From Actinobacteria bacterium OK074 (GTDB taxonomy: Bacteria > Actinomycetota > Actinomycetes > Streptomycetales > Streptomycetaceae), in contig LJCV01000318.1 of NCBI GenBank assembly GCA_001298575.1, positions 33,724 through 97,723 on the forward strand: DNA of 64,000 nucleotides. The letters run 5' to 3'. This document shows positions 1-8,579 of the stretch, one piece after another (positions within the stretch are counted from its first letter, which is position 1; each line of letters begins with the position of its first letter). The notes under the pieces are model-generated. The model saw only the letters and a list, made by a program, of their open reading frames with translations. It did not search any database and had not been told where the DNA came from. The translations under genes and the position numbers were made by a program.

Positions 1-1
1 C

Positions 2-973
2 CACGAGTTGGGCGTCCTCGCGCTGTGCGGGGGCCAACTCGACCGGGCTCGCGCCGAGTTGGAGGCGTCCATCGGGCTGCGCGGCGCCCTCGCCGACAAG
101 CGCGGCACCGTCGCCGGACGCCGGGCCCTCGCCCTGGTCACCGACCGCTCCGGGGGCACGCTGCCGGGCGGTCAGGAGGTGCCGGACGCCCGCCACGAGG
201 AGTCCGCGTCGCCGCCGGGCGGGGTGCCCGCCGGGTTCGTGCGGCCCGAACCGCTGGGCGACACGGCCACGTTGGTGACGTTCGCGACGCCCGCCGCGGG
301 CAAGCCGCACGCCGCCGTCCGGGGCCTCAAGGGCATCGCCCGCGGCACCCGGCGCAACCTCGCTGCCGCGGGCGCGGGCGCCCTGCTCGCCGCCGTGCTC
401 GGCACGGTGGTCACGCTGGGCGCGACCTCCGACCACAACGAGAACGCGCCCTCCGACAAGGTCGGCGTCAACCCCTCGGCCAGCCAGGGCGGCGGCGACG
501 GCAGCCTCGGCGCGGACAAGGCGGGCGGCGGCACGGACGGCGGCAGCGGCACGGGCGACGCCGCGGCCGCCGTGGTGGAGCCGACGGACCCGGGGCCCGA
601 CGGCACCTACGGCACGGCGGACGACCCGACGCCGTCCACCACGGCCGCGGACGGGACCACCGGGGGGACGACGGGCGGTGGGGGCAGCACGACGAAGCCG
701 CCGTCCAGCGGTACGACCACGAAGCCGCCGACCAGCGGTACGACCACGAAGCCGCCGTCCAGCGATCCGACCACCAAACCGCCGTCCAGCGATCCGACCA
801 CCGAAGCCCCGACCGAGGACCCCACCACGGACCCGCCGACCGAGGACCCGACCACGGACCCGGCCGATCCGCCGACCACGGACGACACGGCCAGCGGGCC
901 TGCCGAGACGAGCAGTTCGGTGCCCGCGACGGACGCCGGCACCGTGAGCGCGTCGGCGGACTCCGTGATCTGA
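2..973 (+). CDS. C-terminal part of a TPR-like protein with one membrane segment and a Thr/Pro-rich tail (5' truncated)
   Basis: The reading frame is open to the left edge, so the true start lies outside the window. The first visible residues (HELGVLALCGGQLDRAR, then AELEASIGLRG) look like the last helices of a tetratricopeptide repeat. About 110 residues in there is one hydrophobic segment (AAAGAGALLAAVLGTVVTLG). After it comes a low-complexity tail of Gly/Ser, then repeated TTKPPSS, TTEAPTED and TTDPPTED units, typical of an extracellular cell-wall-spanning linker. TPR repeats before a membrane helix in Streptomyces often belong to long NB-ARC or AAA signalling ATPases, but that part is not visible here. 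A strong terminator follows directly. The product beyond TPR plus membrane anchor is unknown. Confidence 0.75.
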   Translation, partial: HELGVLALCGGQLDRARAELEASIGLRGALADKRGTVAGRRALALVTDRSGGTLPGGQEVPDARHEESASPPGGVPAGFVRPEPLGDTATLVTFATPAAGKPHAAVRGLKGIARGTRRNLAAAGAGALLAAVLGTVVTLGATSDHNENAPSDKVGVNPSASQGGGDGSLGADKAGGGTDGGSGTGDAAAAVVEPTDPGPDGTYGTADDPTPSTTAADGTTGGTTGGGGSTTKPPSSGTTTKPPTSGTTTKPPSSDPTTKPPSSDPTTEAPTEDPTTDPPTEDPTTDPADPPTTDDTASGPAETSSSVPATDAGTVSASADSVI

Positions 974-990
974 CATCCGCACCACCCACG

Positions 991-1026
991 AAGGGCCGGT
1001 TCCGTTTGATCGGAACCGGCCCTTTT
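991..1026. terminator. Rho-independent terminator between the TPR gene and nucS
   Basis: A perfect 14-bp stem (AAGGGCCGGTTCCG / CGGAACCGGCCCTT) with a 6-nt loop, followed by TTTT on the + strand. It sits between convergent genes and starts with AA, so it could serve both directions. Confidence 0.9.
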
Positions 1027-1087
1027 CGTCGGGGAGTTGGGGGAGTGGTGGGGGAGCCGGTGGGCCGTGCGGGGCGGACCGGTGCCG

Positions 1088-1759
1088 TCAGAACAGCCGC
1101 AGTTTGTCGTCCTCGATGCCGCGCAGGGCGTCGTAGTCCAGGATCGCGCAGCCGATGCCCCGGTCCGTGGCCAGGACACGGGCCTGGGGCTTGATCTCCT
1201 GGGCCGCGAAGATGCCCCGGACCGGCGCGAGGTGCGGGTCGCGGTTCAACAGCTCCAGGTAGCGCGTGAGTTGCTCGACGCCGTCGATCTCGCCGCGCCG
1301 CTTGATCTCCACCGCCACCGTCTGCCCGTCCCCGTCCCGGCACAGGATGTCGACCGGGCCGATCGCCGTCATGTACTCGCGGCGGATCAGGGTGTAGCCC
1401 TCGCCCAGCGTGTCGATGCGGTCGGCGAGCAGCTCCTGGAGGTGCGCTTCCACGCCGTCCTTGATCAGACCCGGGTCCACCCCGAGTTCGTGCGAGGAGT
1501 CGTGCAGCACCTCCTCCATCGTGATGATGAGCTTCTCGCCCGCCTTGTTGACGACGGTCCAGACGCCGGCCTCCGCGTCCGCCCCCTCCTTCAACGTGCA
1601 GGGCGGAGACATCCAGTTGAGCGGCTTGTAGGCGCGGTCGTCCGCGTGGATCGAGACGCTTCCGTCCGCCTTGACCAGGATCAGACGGGGAGCGGACGGG
1701 AGATGGGCGGTGAGCCGGCCCGCGTAGTCCACGGAGCAGCGGGCAATGACGAGACGCAT
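1088..1759 (-). CDS. nucS: Endonuclease NucS (non-canonical mismatch repair nuclease)
   Basis: A 223-aa protein of the NucS/EndoMS family, which cleaves mismatched or branched DNA and replaces MutS/MutL mismatch repair in actinobacteria. The N-terminal DNA-binding half begins MRLVIARCSVDYAGRL. The RecB-like nuclease half shows GPVDILCRD followed by AVEIKRRG, the metal-binding D...ExK signature. The C terminus ends DDKLRLF, the motif by which NucS contacts the replication beta clamp. The ATG at 1759 is preferred over an upstream in-frame start because it gives the family's usual N terminus and length. Gene order with the following SCO5389-type gene matches S. coelicolor as I recall it. Confidence 0.95.
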   Translation of the reverse strand: MRLVIARCSVDYAGRLTAHLPSAPRLILVKADGSVSIHADDRAYKPLNWMSPPCTLKEGADAEAGVWTVVNKAGEKLIITMEEVLHDSSHELGVDPGLIKDGVEAHLQELLADRIDTLGEGYTLIRREYMTAIGPVDILCRDGDGQTVAVEIKRRGEIDGVEQLTRYLELLNRDPHLAPVRGIFAAQEIKPQARVLATDRGIGCAILDYDALRGIEDDKLRLF

Positions 1760-2036
1760 GGTCGGCAACGCTACTCGACCCGCGCCCGTGTGCGCGATTC
1801 GCCCACCGGGACACATCCGCCCCTCCCGTCGCCTCCCGCGCCGGCTTTCGCGAAGTGCCCCGATTTCCCACCGGACGCCCGGAGTTTCCTGGTGGCCGAT
1901 TGTGCGCCCACCGGCTGACCCCGGTGTGGCCGTTTTCCTGGTGCGGGCCGTCTCCGCTGCTTACCGTATGAACGGGAGGTCGCGAGGCGTGTACACAGCG
2001 TGCTCGAAAATCGCGGACTCCTTCCCTGTCCGCCTA

Positions 2037-2075
2037 CCCCCCTGGACCCGGGGGTGACCCCCCTGGACCCGGGGG
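2037..2075. repeat. Two 18-bp C/G-rich repeats in the leader of the SCO5389-type gene
   Basis: The 18-mer CCCCCCTGGACCCGGGGG occurs at 2037-2054 and again at 2058-2075, a 21-bp period. Each copy is nearly self-complementary, so each could form a hairpin. They end 16 nt before the ATG at 2092, just upstream of the ribosome-binding site GAGGAG. Otherwise the 332-bp gap 1760-2091 shows only a possible promoter near 1965 and no further gene. Confidence 0.6.
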
Positions 2076-2091
2076 CGCGAGAGGAGAAATC

Positions 2092-2484
2092 ATGTCGCTC
2101 GACGTCTCACCGGCCCTGTTGGAACAGGCCGAGCGAGGCGAGGTTGACGAAGCGGAGTTCGTCGACTGCGTCCGGATCTCCCTGCCCTACGCGTGGGAGA
2201 TGATCAGTAACCTGGTGGCCGAGCTGAAGGTCGACGGCGGTGCGTTCGCCGACAACCAGACGCCCCCGCCGGACGAGCAAGCGCGCGGCCAACTGTTGCG
2301 TGCGCTGGCGAGTGACGCGATACGCGGCGCGCTGCAACGGCACTTCGGAGTCCGGCTGGCGTTCCAGAACTGTCACCGGGTGGCCGTGTTCCCACTGGAC
2401 TCTTCGGTGGACGACAAACTGGCCCGCTTCACCTCGGTGCGCAGCCAACTGCTCAACCAGTCACCGGAGTTCCGCGACTGCTGA
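2092..2484 (+). CDS. Conserved SCO5389-family protein of unknown function
   Basis: A 130-aa acidic soluble protein with no membrane segment or signal peptide. It matches, from memory, the Streptomyces family named after SCO5389, next to nucS. It starts MSLDVSPALLEQAERGEVDEAEF, contains a central CVRISLPYAWEMISNLVAEL helix and ends SPEFRDC. The ATG is 7 nt after a good Shine-Dalgarno (GAGGAGA). Its 5' leader holds two C/G-rich hairpin repeats, suggesting post-transcriptional control. No catalytic motif is evident, so no function is proposed. Confidence 0.85.
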   Translation: MSLDVSPALLEQAERGEVDEAEFVDCVRISLPYAWEMISNLVAELKVDGGAFADNQTPPPDEQARGQLLRALASDAIRGALQRHFGVRLAFQNCHRVAVFPLDSSVDDKLARFTSVRSQLLNQSPEFRDC

Positions 2485-2500
2485 AGCAGTGACGTCGTGA

Positions 2501-2581
2501 GGCTTGTCGCTCCGTACGCGGGAGGTGCATCAGTCCGGGGCGACAAGCTCCCCGCAGGGCGGTCTTCTCCGGCCTGCGGGG
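2501..2581. terminator. Two stem-loops between convergent genes
   Basis: GGCTTGTCGC at 2501-2510 pairs with GCGACAAGCT at 2540-2549. CCCCGCAGG at 2550-2558 pairs with CCTGCGGGG at 2573-2581. They lie between the stops of the SCO5389-type gene (+) and the oxidoreductase (-) and probably end both transcripts, although neither has a T tract. Confidence 0.55.
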
Positions 2582-2618
2582 TACCGCACGTACCTGGGAC
2601 CCAGGGTGCGCGAGCCGC

Positions 2619-3647
2619 TCAGCGCAGCTGCGGCACCACCTCCGTCCCCAGCCGCAGTACGTTCTCCTCGGTCGCCGCGAGGTCGCCCGAGCCCTCCACC
2701 AGGAGCGCGAACCGGGTGATCCCCGTCCGCTCCGACGTGGCCGCCAACCGGTCCGCGCACAACCGCGGTGTCCCCACCGGGTGCAGCCCGCACAGCAGTT
2801 CCGTGTACGCCAGCGGATCGCGCATCGCGCGCCGGCGGCCGTCCACCGTCACATGCGCCTCCAGGCCCAGTTTGAGCCAGCCCGGCATCGCCTTGGTGAG
2901 CGCCTCGACCGCGTCGGTGCGCCGGTCCGCGACCTGGCAGACCCCGGCCGACACGTGTCCGGCTGCCTCGATCCGGTCCCCGGCCACCCCGGCGGCACGG
3001 GCGAACTGCCGCCACAGCGCGACCATTTCGGCCTTCTCCTCGTCCCCGCAGTGCATCCCGAGCAGCATCGGCAGCCCCCGCTCGGCGGCCAGCCGTACAC
3101 TCGACGGCGAGGTGCAGGCGACGACCACCTCGGGTCCCGGATCGTCCGACAGGGACTCCGAGGGCCGCGGCACGACCGGCACCTCGCGGAAGGCGAACCG
3201 GTCGCCTTCGGCCGACACGGCCGGTTCGCGCAGCCAGCGCACCAGCAGATCGAGTGATTCCGGGAACTCCTTCTCGTACGCCGCCAGGCCCGCGCCGAAG
3301 ACCTCCAGGTCCACCCAGGGCCCGCCGCGCCCCACGCCCAGCGAGAACCGGCCGCCGGAGACCAGGTGCAGCAGCGCGGCCTGTTCGCCGAGCGCCACGG
3401 GATGGGTGGCGGGCAGTACGCTGACCGCCGTACCGACGTGGATGCGCTCGGTCCGGCCGAGCAGCAGGGCGGCGAGCGTGACCGCGGACGGGCAGGTCCC
3501 GTACGGCACGAAGTGGTGCTCGGCGAGCCACACGGAGTCCAGGCCGGCCTCTTCTGCCACCTCGGCCGACCGCACCGCCCGGTGCAGGGACTCTCCCTGC
3601 CCCTGGCCCGGGAACTGGGCCGCGAGGACGAAACTTCCTACGTGCAT
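2619..3647 (-). CDS. LLM-class flavin-dependent oxidoreductase (luciferase-like monooxygenase)
   Basis: A 342-aa soluble TIM-barrel enzyme of the bacterial luciferase-like family, expected to use reduced flavin (FMNH2 or F420). It opens MHVGSFVLAAQFPGQGQGES, then shows the family block DSVWLAEHHFVPYGTCPSAV near residue 40 and GGRFSLGVGRGGPWVDLEVF near 105. The later CADRLAATSERTGITRFALL block is the usual C-terminal part. The substrate cannot be deduced: family members act on alkanals, alkanes, nitriloacetate or F420-dependent sugars. It stands alone, convergent with the gene to its left and divergent from the one to its right. Confidence 0.88.
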   Translation of the reverse strand: MHVGSFVLAAQFPGQGQGESLHRAVRSAEVAEEAGLDSVWLAEHHFVPYGTCPSAVTLAALLLGRTERIHVGTAVSVLPATHPVALGEQAALLHLVSGGRFSLGVGRGGPWVDLEVFGAGLAAYEKEFPESLDLLVRWLREPAVSAEGDRFAFREVPVVPRPSESLSDDPGPEVVVACTSPSSVRLAAERGLPMLLGMHCGDEEKAEMVALWRQFARAAGVAGDRIEAAGHVSAGVCQVADRRTDAVEALTKAMPGWLKLGLEAHVTVDGRRRAMRDPLAYTELLCGLHPVGTPRLCADRLAATSERTGITRFALLVEGSGDLAATEENVLRLGTEVVPQLR

Positions 3648-3914
3648 GGTGCTTCCTGCTTCCTAGTGCTCCTACGTGGAGCTCCCCCACCCCGCATAAC
3701 TTGCTGACATGTGCCGAAGTCACGGCCTGGCGGAGGGATTTGCGGATTGTCTGCAGAATCGGGCGACGGTGCGGGTGCCGGGGGTGAGTCGCAGACTGAC
3801 TGCGGAGGGTGTCAACGGGTGCTCTGTGAGGTTTGGTGGATTACGGCTGCCCCGGTGGCCGCCGCGTAGGCTGGACGCGGCCCGTGCTTCCTGTATAACC
3901 CCGAGAGGTGTCCC

Positions 3915-4247
3915 GTGTCCCCGCGTCGCAATCGCCCCAAGGGCACCGATGGTTCGGGCCCGAGCGCCGAGGACGACCGCTCCGGCCGGTACGGCGGCTG
4001 GCAGTCCAGCGAGAGCTGGCGCGGCGAGGAGTGGAGCGTGCGTCATGTGGCGGGCGCCAGTGCCGAGGGCAAGACCTACCGCTGCCCGGGCTGTGACCAG
4101 GTCATCCCGTCCGGCGTACCGCATGTCGTGGCCTGGCCCGCGCACTCCGGCGTGGACGACCGGCGGCACTGGCACAAGGCGTGCTGGAACGCGAAGGACC
4201 GCCGCACCACGCGGGTGCAGCGGTCCCGGAACGCGCCGAAGTTCTGA
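3915..4247 (+). CDS. Small putative zinc-binding protein (often labelled ATP/GTP-binding)
   Basis: A 110-aa basic protein starting at GTG after GAGAGG. The first half is disordered and charged. The second half carries YRCPGCDQVIPSGVPHVVAWP, then RRHWHKACWNAKDRR: a CxxC pair followed by H...H..C, a plausible treble-clef or HNH-like zinc site. It ends in an Arg-rich tail (RTTRVQRSRNAPKF). Streptomyces homologues I recall are annotated ATP/GTP-binding protein, but no Walker motif is visible here, so I regard that label as unsupported. A nucleic-acid-binding role is a guess from the basic charge and zinc ligands. Confidence 0.8.
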   Translation: MSPRRNRPKGTDGSGPSAEDDRSGRYGGWQSSESWRGEEWSVRHVAGASAEGKTYRCPGCDQVIPSGVPHVVAWPAHSGVDDRRHWHKACWNAKDRRTTRVQRSRNAPKF

Positions 4248-4375
4248 GCGGCCCGGTGTGACGTGTTGTGCGTCACACCACTGGGGCGGGTCGATCTGTG
4301 GGATCCTGTTCGGCTCCGTCAGCCGATCTCGTCAACCTGACGCCCTTCCCGATCTGATGACCCAGATCTGATGAC

Positions 4376-5242
4376 CTAGACGTCCCGGCGCTCCAGCAGC
4401 GAGCAGGCGCAGCCGAACGAGGCACCGGCCACGACCAGCATGATCCACAGCGGGTCCCAGCCCGAAGTGCCGGTGTCGCTCAGCGAGTTGTCGTAGAAGA
4501 TGCTGAGCTGGTTGGGGATCGAGTACTCGACCAGGGCCTCCTGGAGACCCCGCAGGGAGTCGGAGAACAGGAACATCGCGATGACCAGCGGGGCCAGCAG
4601 CAGACCGATCATCAGGGTGATGGCGCCCGCCGAGTGCCGGATCACCGAACCGGCGGCCAGCGACAGCAGACCGAGCAGGGCGACGTAGAGGCTGACGCCG
4701 ACCGTGCCCTTCAGCCACTCCATGGCGGTGGGTTCGGCGAGCCCCTCGTTCCGCAGCAGCGACGTCTGCACGAAAGCGACGAACGTCGTCGCCGCGAGGG
4801 TGACCGTGAACGCGAGCGCGAAGAACACGATCGCCTTCGCCGTCAGGATCCGCACCCGGCTGGGGCAGGCCGTCATCGTCGTACGGATCATGCCGGTGCC
4901 GTACTCGGACGCGGTGGTCAGCACGCCGAGCGTGACGACGCACATGCTGCCGACCAGCAGACCGGGGAAGCCGAGCTGGAGCGGCTGGTTGCCCTCCAGG
5001 TTGGCGTCCGCGGAGGCGAGGAACAGTGTGAGGACCAGCCCGAGTCCGATCACGATCAGCAGGAACACGCCCAGCGTCCACAGGGTCGAGCGGACCGACT
5101 TGATCTTCGTCCACTCGGAGGCGACGGCGTGCCCGAGGTGCGTGCGCACGACCGGGATCGGGGAGACGTAGCCGGGGTGCGGGACGGCCTGCGAGGTGGC
5201 CTGTGGGGAGGCGGTGGTCGCGGACGGCTGGTGGGCGGTCAT
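4376..5242 (-). CDS. ABC-2 type transporter permease (module 1)
   Basis: A 288-aa integral membrane protein. A roughly 40-residue cytoplasmic lead precedes the SEWTKIKSVRSTLWTLGVF motif that opens many actinobacterial ABC-2 permeases. About six hydrophobic segments follow, with the conserved ASEYGTGMIRTTMTA loop. Its ATG overlaps the stop of the ATPase gene by 4 bp (ATGA), so the two are translationally coupled and form one exporter. The substrate is unknown; such pairs export lipids or peptides, or give self-resistance. It is paralogous to the permease at 6740-7513. Confidence 0.9.
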   Translation of the reverse strand: MTAHQPSATTASPQATSQAVPHPGYVSPIPVVRTHLGHAVASEWTKIKSVRSTLWTLGVFLLIVIGLGLVLTLFLASADANLEGNQPLQLGFPGLLVGSMCVVTLGVLTTASEYGTGMIRTTMTACPSRVRILTAKAIVFFALAFTVTLAATTFVAFVQTSLLRNEGLAEPTAMEWLKGTVGVSLYVALLGLLSLAAGSVIRHSAGAITLMIGLLLAPLVIAMFLFSDSLRGLQEALVEYSIPNQLSIFYDNSLSDTGTSGWDPLWIMLVVAGASFGCACSLLERRDV

Positions 5243-6465
5243 CGGGGGTCCTCGCTGTCGTCGTCCTTGCTGTCCTGGCCGGGGCCGGCCTTGGGGGCGT
5301 CCGCGGGGACGTCTTCGGGGGCGCCGGCGGCTCGGGCGGTGGCCGGGGCGGGTGCCTTGGCCAGGGCCACGGGGGCCGGGGCCGCCGGGGTGGTGTCCTC
5401 CGCGGCGTCTTCCGCCGGCATCGCGAACGGGCGGCCTCCCTGCTCCGGAGGCGGTGGCGCGTACCAGCCCGGCTGGCCCTGGCCCGGTACCGGCAGCTGC
5501 GGCGGGGCGCCCGGCGCGGACGGCTGCATCAGGCCCGCCTTCTGGTCGGCCGTCGAACGGTAGTCGACGGCGGCCTGGGTCATCCGCATGTACGCCTCCT
5601 CCAGCGATGCCTGGTGCGGCGACAGCTCCCACAGGCGTACGTCGGCGGAGTGCGCGAGGTCGCTGATGCGCGACAGCGGCAGCCCCGTCACGCGCAGCGC
5701 CCCGTCCGGCTCGGGCAGCACGTGCCCGCCCGCCTCGGTCAGCGCGGCCGTCAGCTTCTCGCGCTGCTGCGGCTCGGGGTCGGGGGTGCGGACCCGGGCG
5801 AAGCCCGCGGAGTTGGCGGCGATGAAGTCCCGCACGCTCATGTCGGCGAGCAGTTGCCCGCGGCCGATCACGATCAGGTGCTCGGCGGTGAGGGCCATCT
5901 CGCTCATCAGGTGCGAGGAGACGAAGACCGTACGGCCCTCCGCGGCAAGGGACTTCATGAGGTTGCGCACCCACAGGATGCCCTCGGGGTCCAGGCCGTT
6001 GACCGGTTCGTCGAACAGCAGGACCTGGGGGTCGCCGAGGAGGGCGGCGGCGATGCCGAGCCGCTGGCCCATGCCGAGCGAGAACCCCTTGGAGCGCCTT
6101 TTCGCCACGGCCTGGAGACCGACCACGCCGAGCACCTCGTCGACGCGGCGGGCCGGGATGCCGGAGAGCTGGGCCAGGCACAGCAGATGGTTGCGCGCGT
6201 GCCGTCCGCCGTGCACGGCCTTGGCGTCGAGGAGCGCGCCCACGTGCCGCGCGGCGTTGGGCAGTTCGCGGTACGGACGCCCGCTGATCGTCACGTGCCC
6301 CGCGGTCGGGTTGTCGAGACCGAGGATCATGCGCATGGTCGTGGACTTGCCCGAGCCGTTGGGCCCGAGGAAGCCGGTGACGGTACCCGGCCTTACCTGG
6401 AAGGAAAGGTTGTGCACGGCCGTGTTGGCGCCGTAGCGCTTCGTCAGGCCGACTGCCTCGATCAT
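5239..6465 (-). CDS. ABC transporter ATP-binding protein (module 1)
   Basis: A 408-aa ATPase. Walker A is GPNGSGKST near residue 40, the signature is SLGMGQRLGIAAALLGDP, and Walker B is VLLFDEPVNGLD. About 100 residues beyond the nucleotide-binding domain are Pro/Ala-rich and look disordered. The ATG at 6465 is chosen because GGAG lies 1-4 nt upstream on the coding strand, whereas a GTG three codons earlier has no clear site. It couples by a 4-bp overlap to the permease. The core of the gene is nearly identical at DNA level to the ATPase at 7515-8570, as in a recent duplication or gene conversion. Confidence 0.9.
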   Translation of the reverse strand: MIEAVGLTKRYGANTAVHNLSFQVRPGTVTGFLGPNGSGKSTTMRMILGLDNPTAGHVTISGRPYRELPNAARHVGALLDAKAVHGGRHARNHLLCLAQLSGIPARRVDEVLGVVGLQAVAKRRSKGFSLGMGQRLGIAAALLGDPQVLLFDEPVNGLDPEGILWVRNLMKSLAAEGRTVFVSSHLMSEMALTAEHLIVIGRGQLLADMSVRDFIAANSAGFARVRTPDPEPQQREKLTAALTEAGGHVLPEPDGALRVTGLPLSRISDLAHSADVRLWELSPHQASLEEAYMRMTQAAVDYRSTADQKAGLMQPSAPGAPPQLPVPGQGQPGWYAPPPPEQGGRPFAMPAEDAAEDTTPAAPAPVALAKAPAPATARAAGAPEDVPADAPKAGPGQDSKDDDSEDPR

Positions 6466-6739
6466 TCTCCGCACCCATCGGAAGGTTCAGGACGTCCGGG
6501 GGCGCCCCCCGTACGGGTTAGGAGAATAACGGGGTGCTGACGGTTCCCGGGCGAGAAAAACGGGGGTGCCCGTACGGGGGAGAATCAGGGTTTACGGCGG
6601 TTTGGGCGGCGCGTCGGATCCTCTCGGCTCGGGGGCTGCCGTTGCCCGCTGCCCGCTGCGGCTGGGGCGCGGCGCCGCTCGGGCTGAGGCGCCCCGTCGC
6701 CGCGGCACAGGCAGCAGGCATTCAACTCGCTCCCGCGGC

Positions 6740-7513
6740 TCAGGCGTCCCGTCTCTTCAGCAGGACGTATCCGCCGATCAGGGCCGCCGCCACCCACAGC
6801 ACCATGATGAACAGGCCGCCCCAGGGCCCGTAGGGGGTGTCGTTGTCCACCGGGGTGACCACCTGCATGATCTTGCTGCCGGCCTGGTCGGGCAGGTACT
6901 GGCCGATCTTCTTCGTGGCCGAAACGTTGCCCAGGATGCTGGAGATCAGGAAGAAGAACGGCATCAGGATGCCCAGCGACAGCATCGGCGAGCGCAGCAT
7001 CGAGGCGACGCCCATGGAGAACATCGCGATGAGCGTCATGTAGAGCCCGCCGCCGATGACCGCGCGCAGTACGCCCGGGTCGCCGATCGACGCCTTGAGC
7101 GAGCCGAGCATGGCCTGTCCGACGAAGAACGTGACGAAGCTGGTGACGAGGCCGACGGCGAGGGCGAGGCCCGCGGCCACCGCGATCTTGCCCGCGAGGA
7201 AGGAGCCGCGCTGCGGCACCGCGGCGAGCGAGGTGCGGATCATGCCGGTGCTGTACTCGTTCGACACGACGAGCACGCCGAACACGATCATCGCGAGCTG
7301 GCCGAGGCTCATCCCGGCGAAGCTGATGTACGTCGGGTCGAAGGACAGCTTGTCCGAGCGGCTCATGGAGTCGTAATCGTGCTTCGACAGGGCCGCGATC
7401 AGCATGCCGAGGCCGATGGTGACGACCAGGGCCAGGGACAGTGTCCACACGGTGGACGCCACCGACCGGATCTTGGTCCACTCGGAGCGGATGACCTGGA
7501 GCGTCGCGGCCAC
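6740..7513 (-). CDS. ABC-2 type transporter permease (module 2)
   Basis: A 257-aa membrane protein with about six transmembrane segments. It opens MAATLQVIRSEWTKIRSVASTVWTL, the same EWTKIRS motif as module 1, and carries SNEYSTGMIRTSLAAVPQRG in the first loop. It starts 1 bp after the stop of its ATPase and ends in VLLKRRDA. The 274-bp gap to module 1 holds no gene that I can support. It contains GC-rich inverted repeats around 6500-6590 (two copies of CCCGTACGGG), possibly a terminator or the promoter of module 1. Confidence 0.9.
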   Translation of the reverse strand: MAATLQVIRSEWTKIRSVASTVWTLSLALVVTIGLGMLIAALSKHDYDSMSRSDKLSFDPTYISFAGMSLGQLAMIVFGVLVVSNEYSTGMIRTSLAAVPQRGSFLAGKIAVAAGLALAVGLVTSFVTFFVGQAMLGSLKASIGDPGVLRAVIGGGLYMTLIAMFSMGVASMLRSPMLSLGILMPFFFLISSILGNVSATKKIGQYLPDQAGSKIMQVVTPVDNDTPYGPWGGLFIMVLWVAAALIGGYVLLKRRDA

Positions 7514-7514
7514 G

Positions 7515-8570
7515 TCAGCTCCCCTTCTTGCGGCGGTCGTTCTGCCAGCCGGCGCCCCACTGCGAGGGGGACGCCTGATCGGCGGACTGGGGCGAAGCCG
7601 GGGCCGTCGGTTGGGCCGAAGGCTGGGCCGACGGTTGGACGAGGCCCCACTCCGGGGTGCCCGGCTGGGCGTGCGCGTGGTACTCCACCGACTCCGCGGT
7701 CAGCTGCATGAACGCCTCCTCCAGGGACGCCTGCTGGGGGCTCAGCTCGTGCAGCACCAGCTGGTGCTGGGCGGCCAGTTCACCGATGTGCTCGGCCTGG
7801 CTGCCGTCCACCTCCAGGGCGCCGCTGCCGCTCTCCACGGCGGTGACCCCCGCCGCGTGCAGCACGTCCAGCAGCCGTTCGCGCTGGGGGGAGCGGACGC
7901 GGACGTACGAGCGGGAGTTCTGCCGGATGAACTCCGCCATGGAGGTGTCGGCGAGCAGCCTGCCCTGGCCGATGACCACGAGGTGCTCGGCCGTCAGGGC
8001 CATCTCGCTCATCAGGTGGGAGGAGACGAAGACCGTACGGCCCTCCGCGGCAAGGGACTTCATGAGGTTGCGGATCCAGTGGATGCCCTCGGGGTCCAGG
8101 CCGTTGACCGGTTCGTCGAACATCAGGATCCGGGGGTCGCCGAGGAGGGCGGCGGCGATGCCGAGCCGCTGGCCCATGCCGAGCGAGAACCCCTTGGCCT
8201 TCTTCTTCGCGACCGAGGTCAGCCCGACCACGTCGAGCACCTCGCGGACGCGGCTGTTGGGGATGCCGTTGCTCTGCGCCAGGCACAGCAGGTGGTTGTA
8301 GGCGCTGCGGCCGCCGTGCATGGCCTTCGCGTCCAGGAGGGCGCCGATGTACGTCAGCGGGTCCTTGAGGCGGTCGTAGTGCTTGCCGTCGATGCGGACG
8401 TCACCCGCGGTGGGCCGGTCGAGTCCGAGCATCATGCGCATAGTGGTGGACTTCCCGGCGCCGTTGGGCCCGAGGAAGCCCGTGACGATGCCGGGCCGCA
8501 CGGTGAAGGTCAGGTTGTTCACCGCGACCTTCTCGCCGTATCGCTTGGTCAGCCCGTCCAGCTCGATCAT
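7515..8570 (-). CDS. ABC transporter ATP-binding protein (module 2)
   Basis: A 351-aa ATPase, MIELDGLTKRYGEKVAVNNL onward. It has Walker A GPNGAGKST, signature SLGMGQRLG and Walker B ILMFDEPVNGLD followed by PEGIHWIRN. The tail after the nucleotide-binding domain is a low-complexity run with repeated SAQPSAQPTA. It begins 9 bp after the stop of the upstream MFS gene on the same strand. MFS exporter, ATPase 2, permease 2, ATPase 1 and permease 1 may therefore be one long transcription unit, at least in part under the TetR operator. Confidence 0.9.
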   Translation of the reverse strand: MIELDGLTKRYGEKVAVNNLTFTVRPGIVTGFLGPNGAGKSTTMRMMLGLDRPTAGDVRIDGKHYDRLKDPLTYIGALLDAKAMHGGRSAYNHLLCLAQSNGIPNSRVREVLDVVGLTSVAKKKAKGFSLGMGQRLGIAAALLGDPRILMFDEPVNGLDPEGIHWIRNLMKSLAAEGRTVFVSSHLMSEMALTAEHLVVIGQGRLLADTSMAEFIRQNSRSYVRVRSPQRERLLDVLHAAGVTAVESGSGALEVDGSQAEHIGELAAQHQLVLHELSPQQASLEEAFMQLTAESVEYHAHAQPGTPEWGLVQPSAQPSAQPTAPASPQSADQASPSQWGAGWQNDRRKKGS

Positions 8571-8579
8571 GCGGCCACG

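Noticed and set aside
4376..6478. Single 700-codon ABC protein
   Set aside because: The first part is an off-frame shadow of the ATPase gene. The true permease starts at 5242 with a 4-bp overlap.
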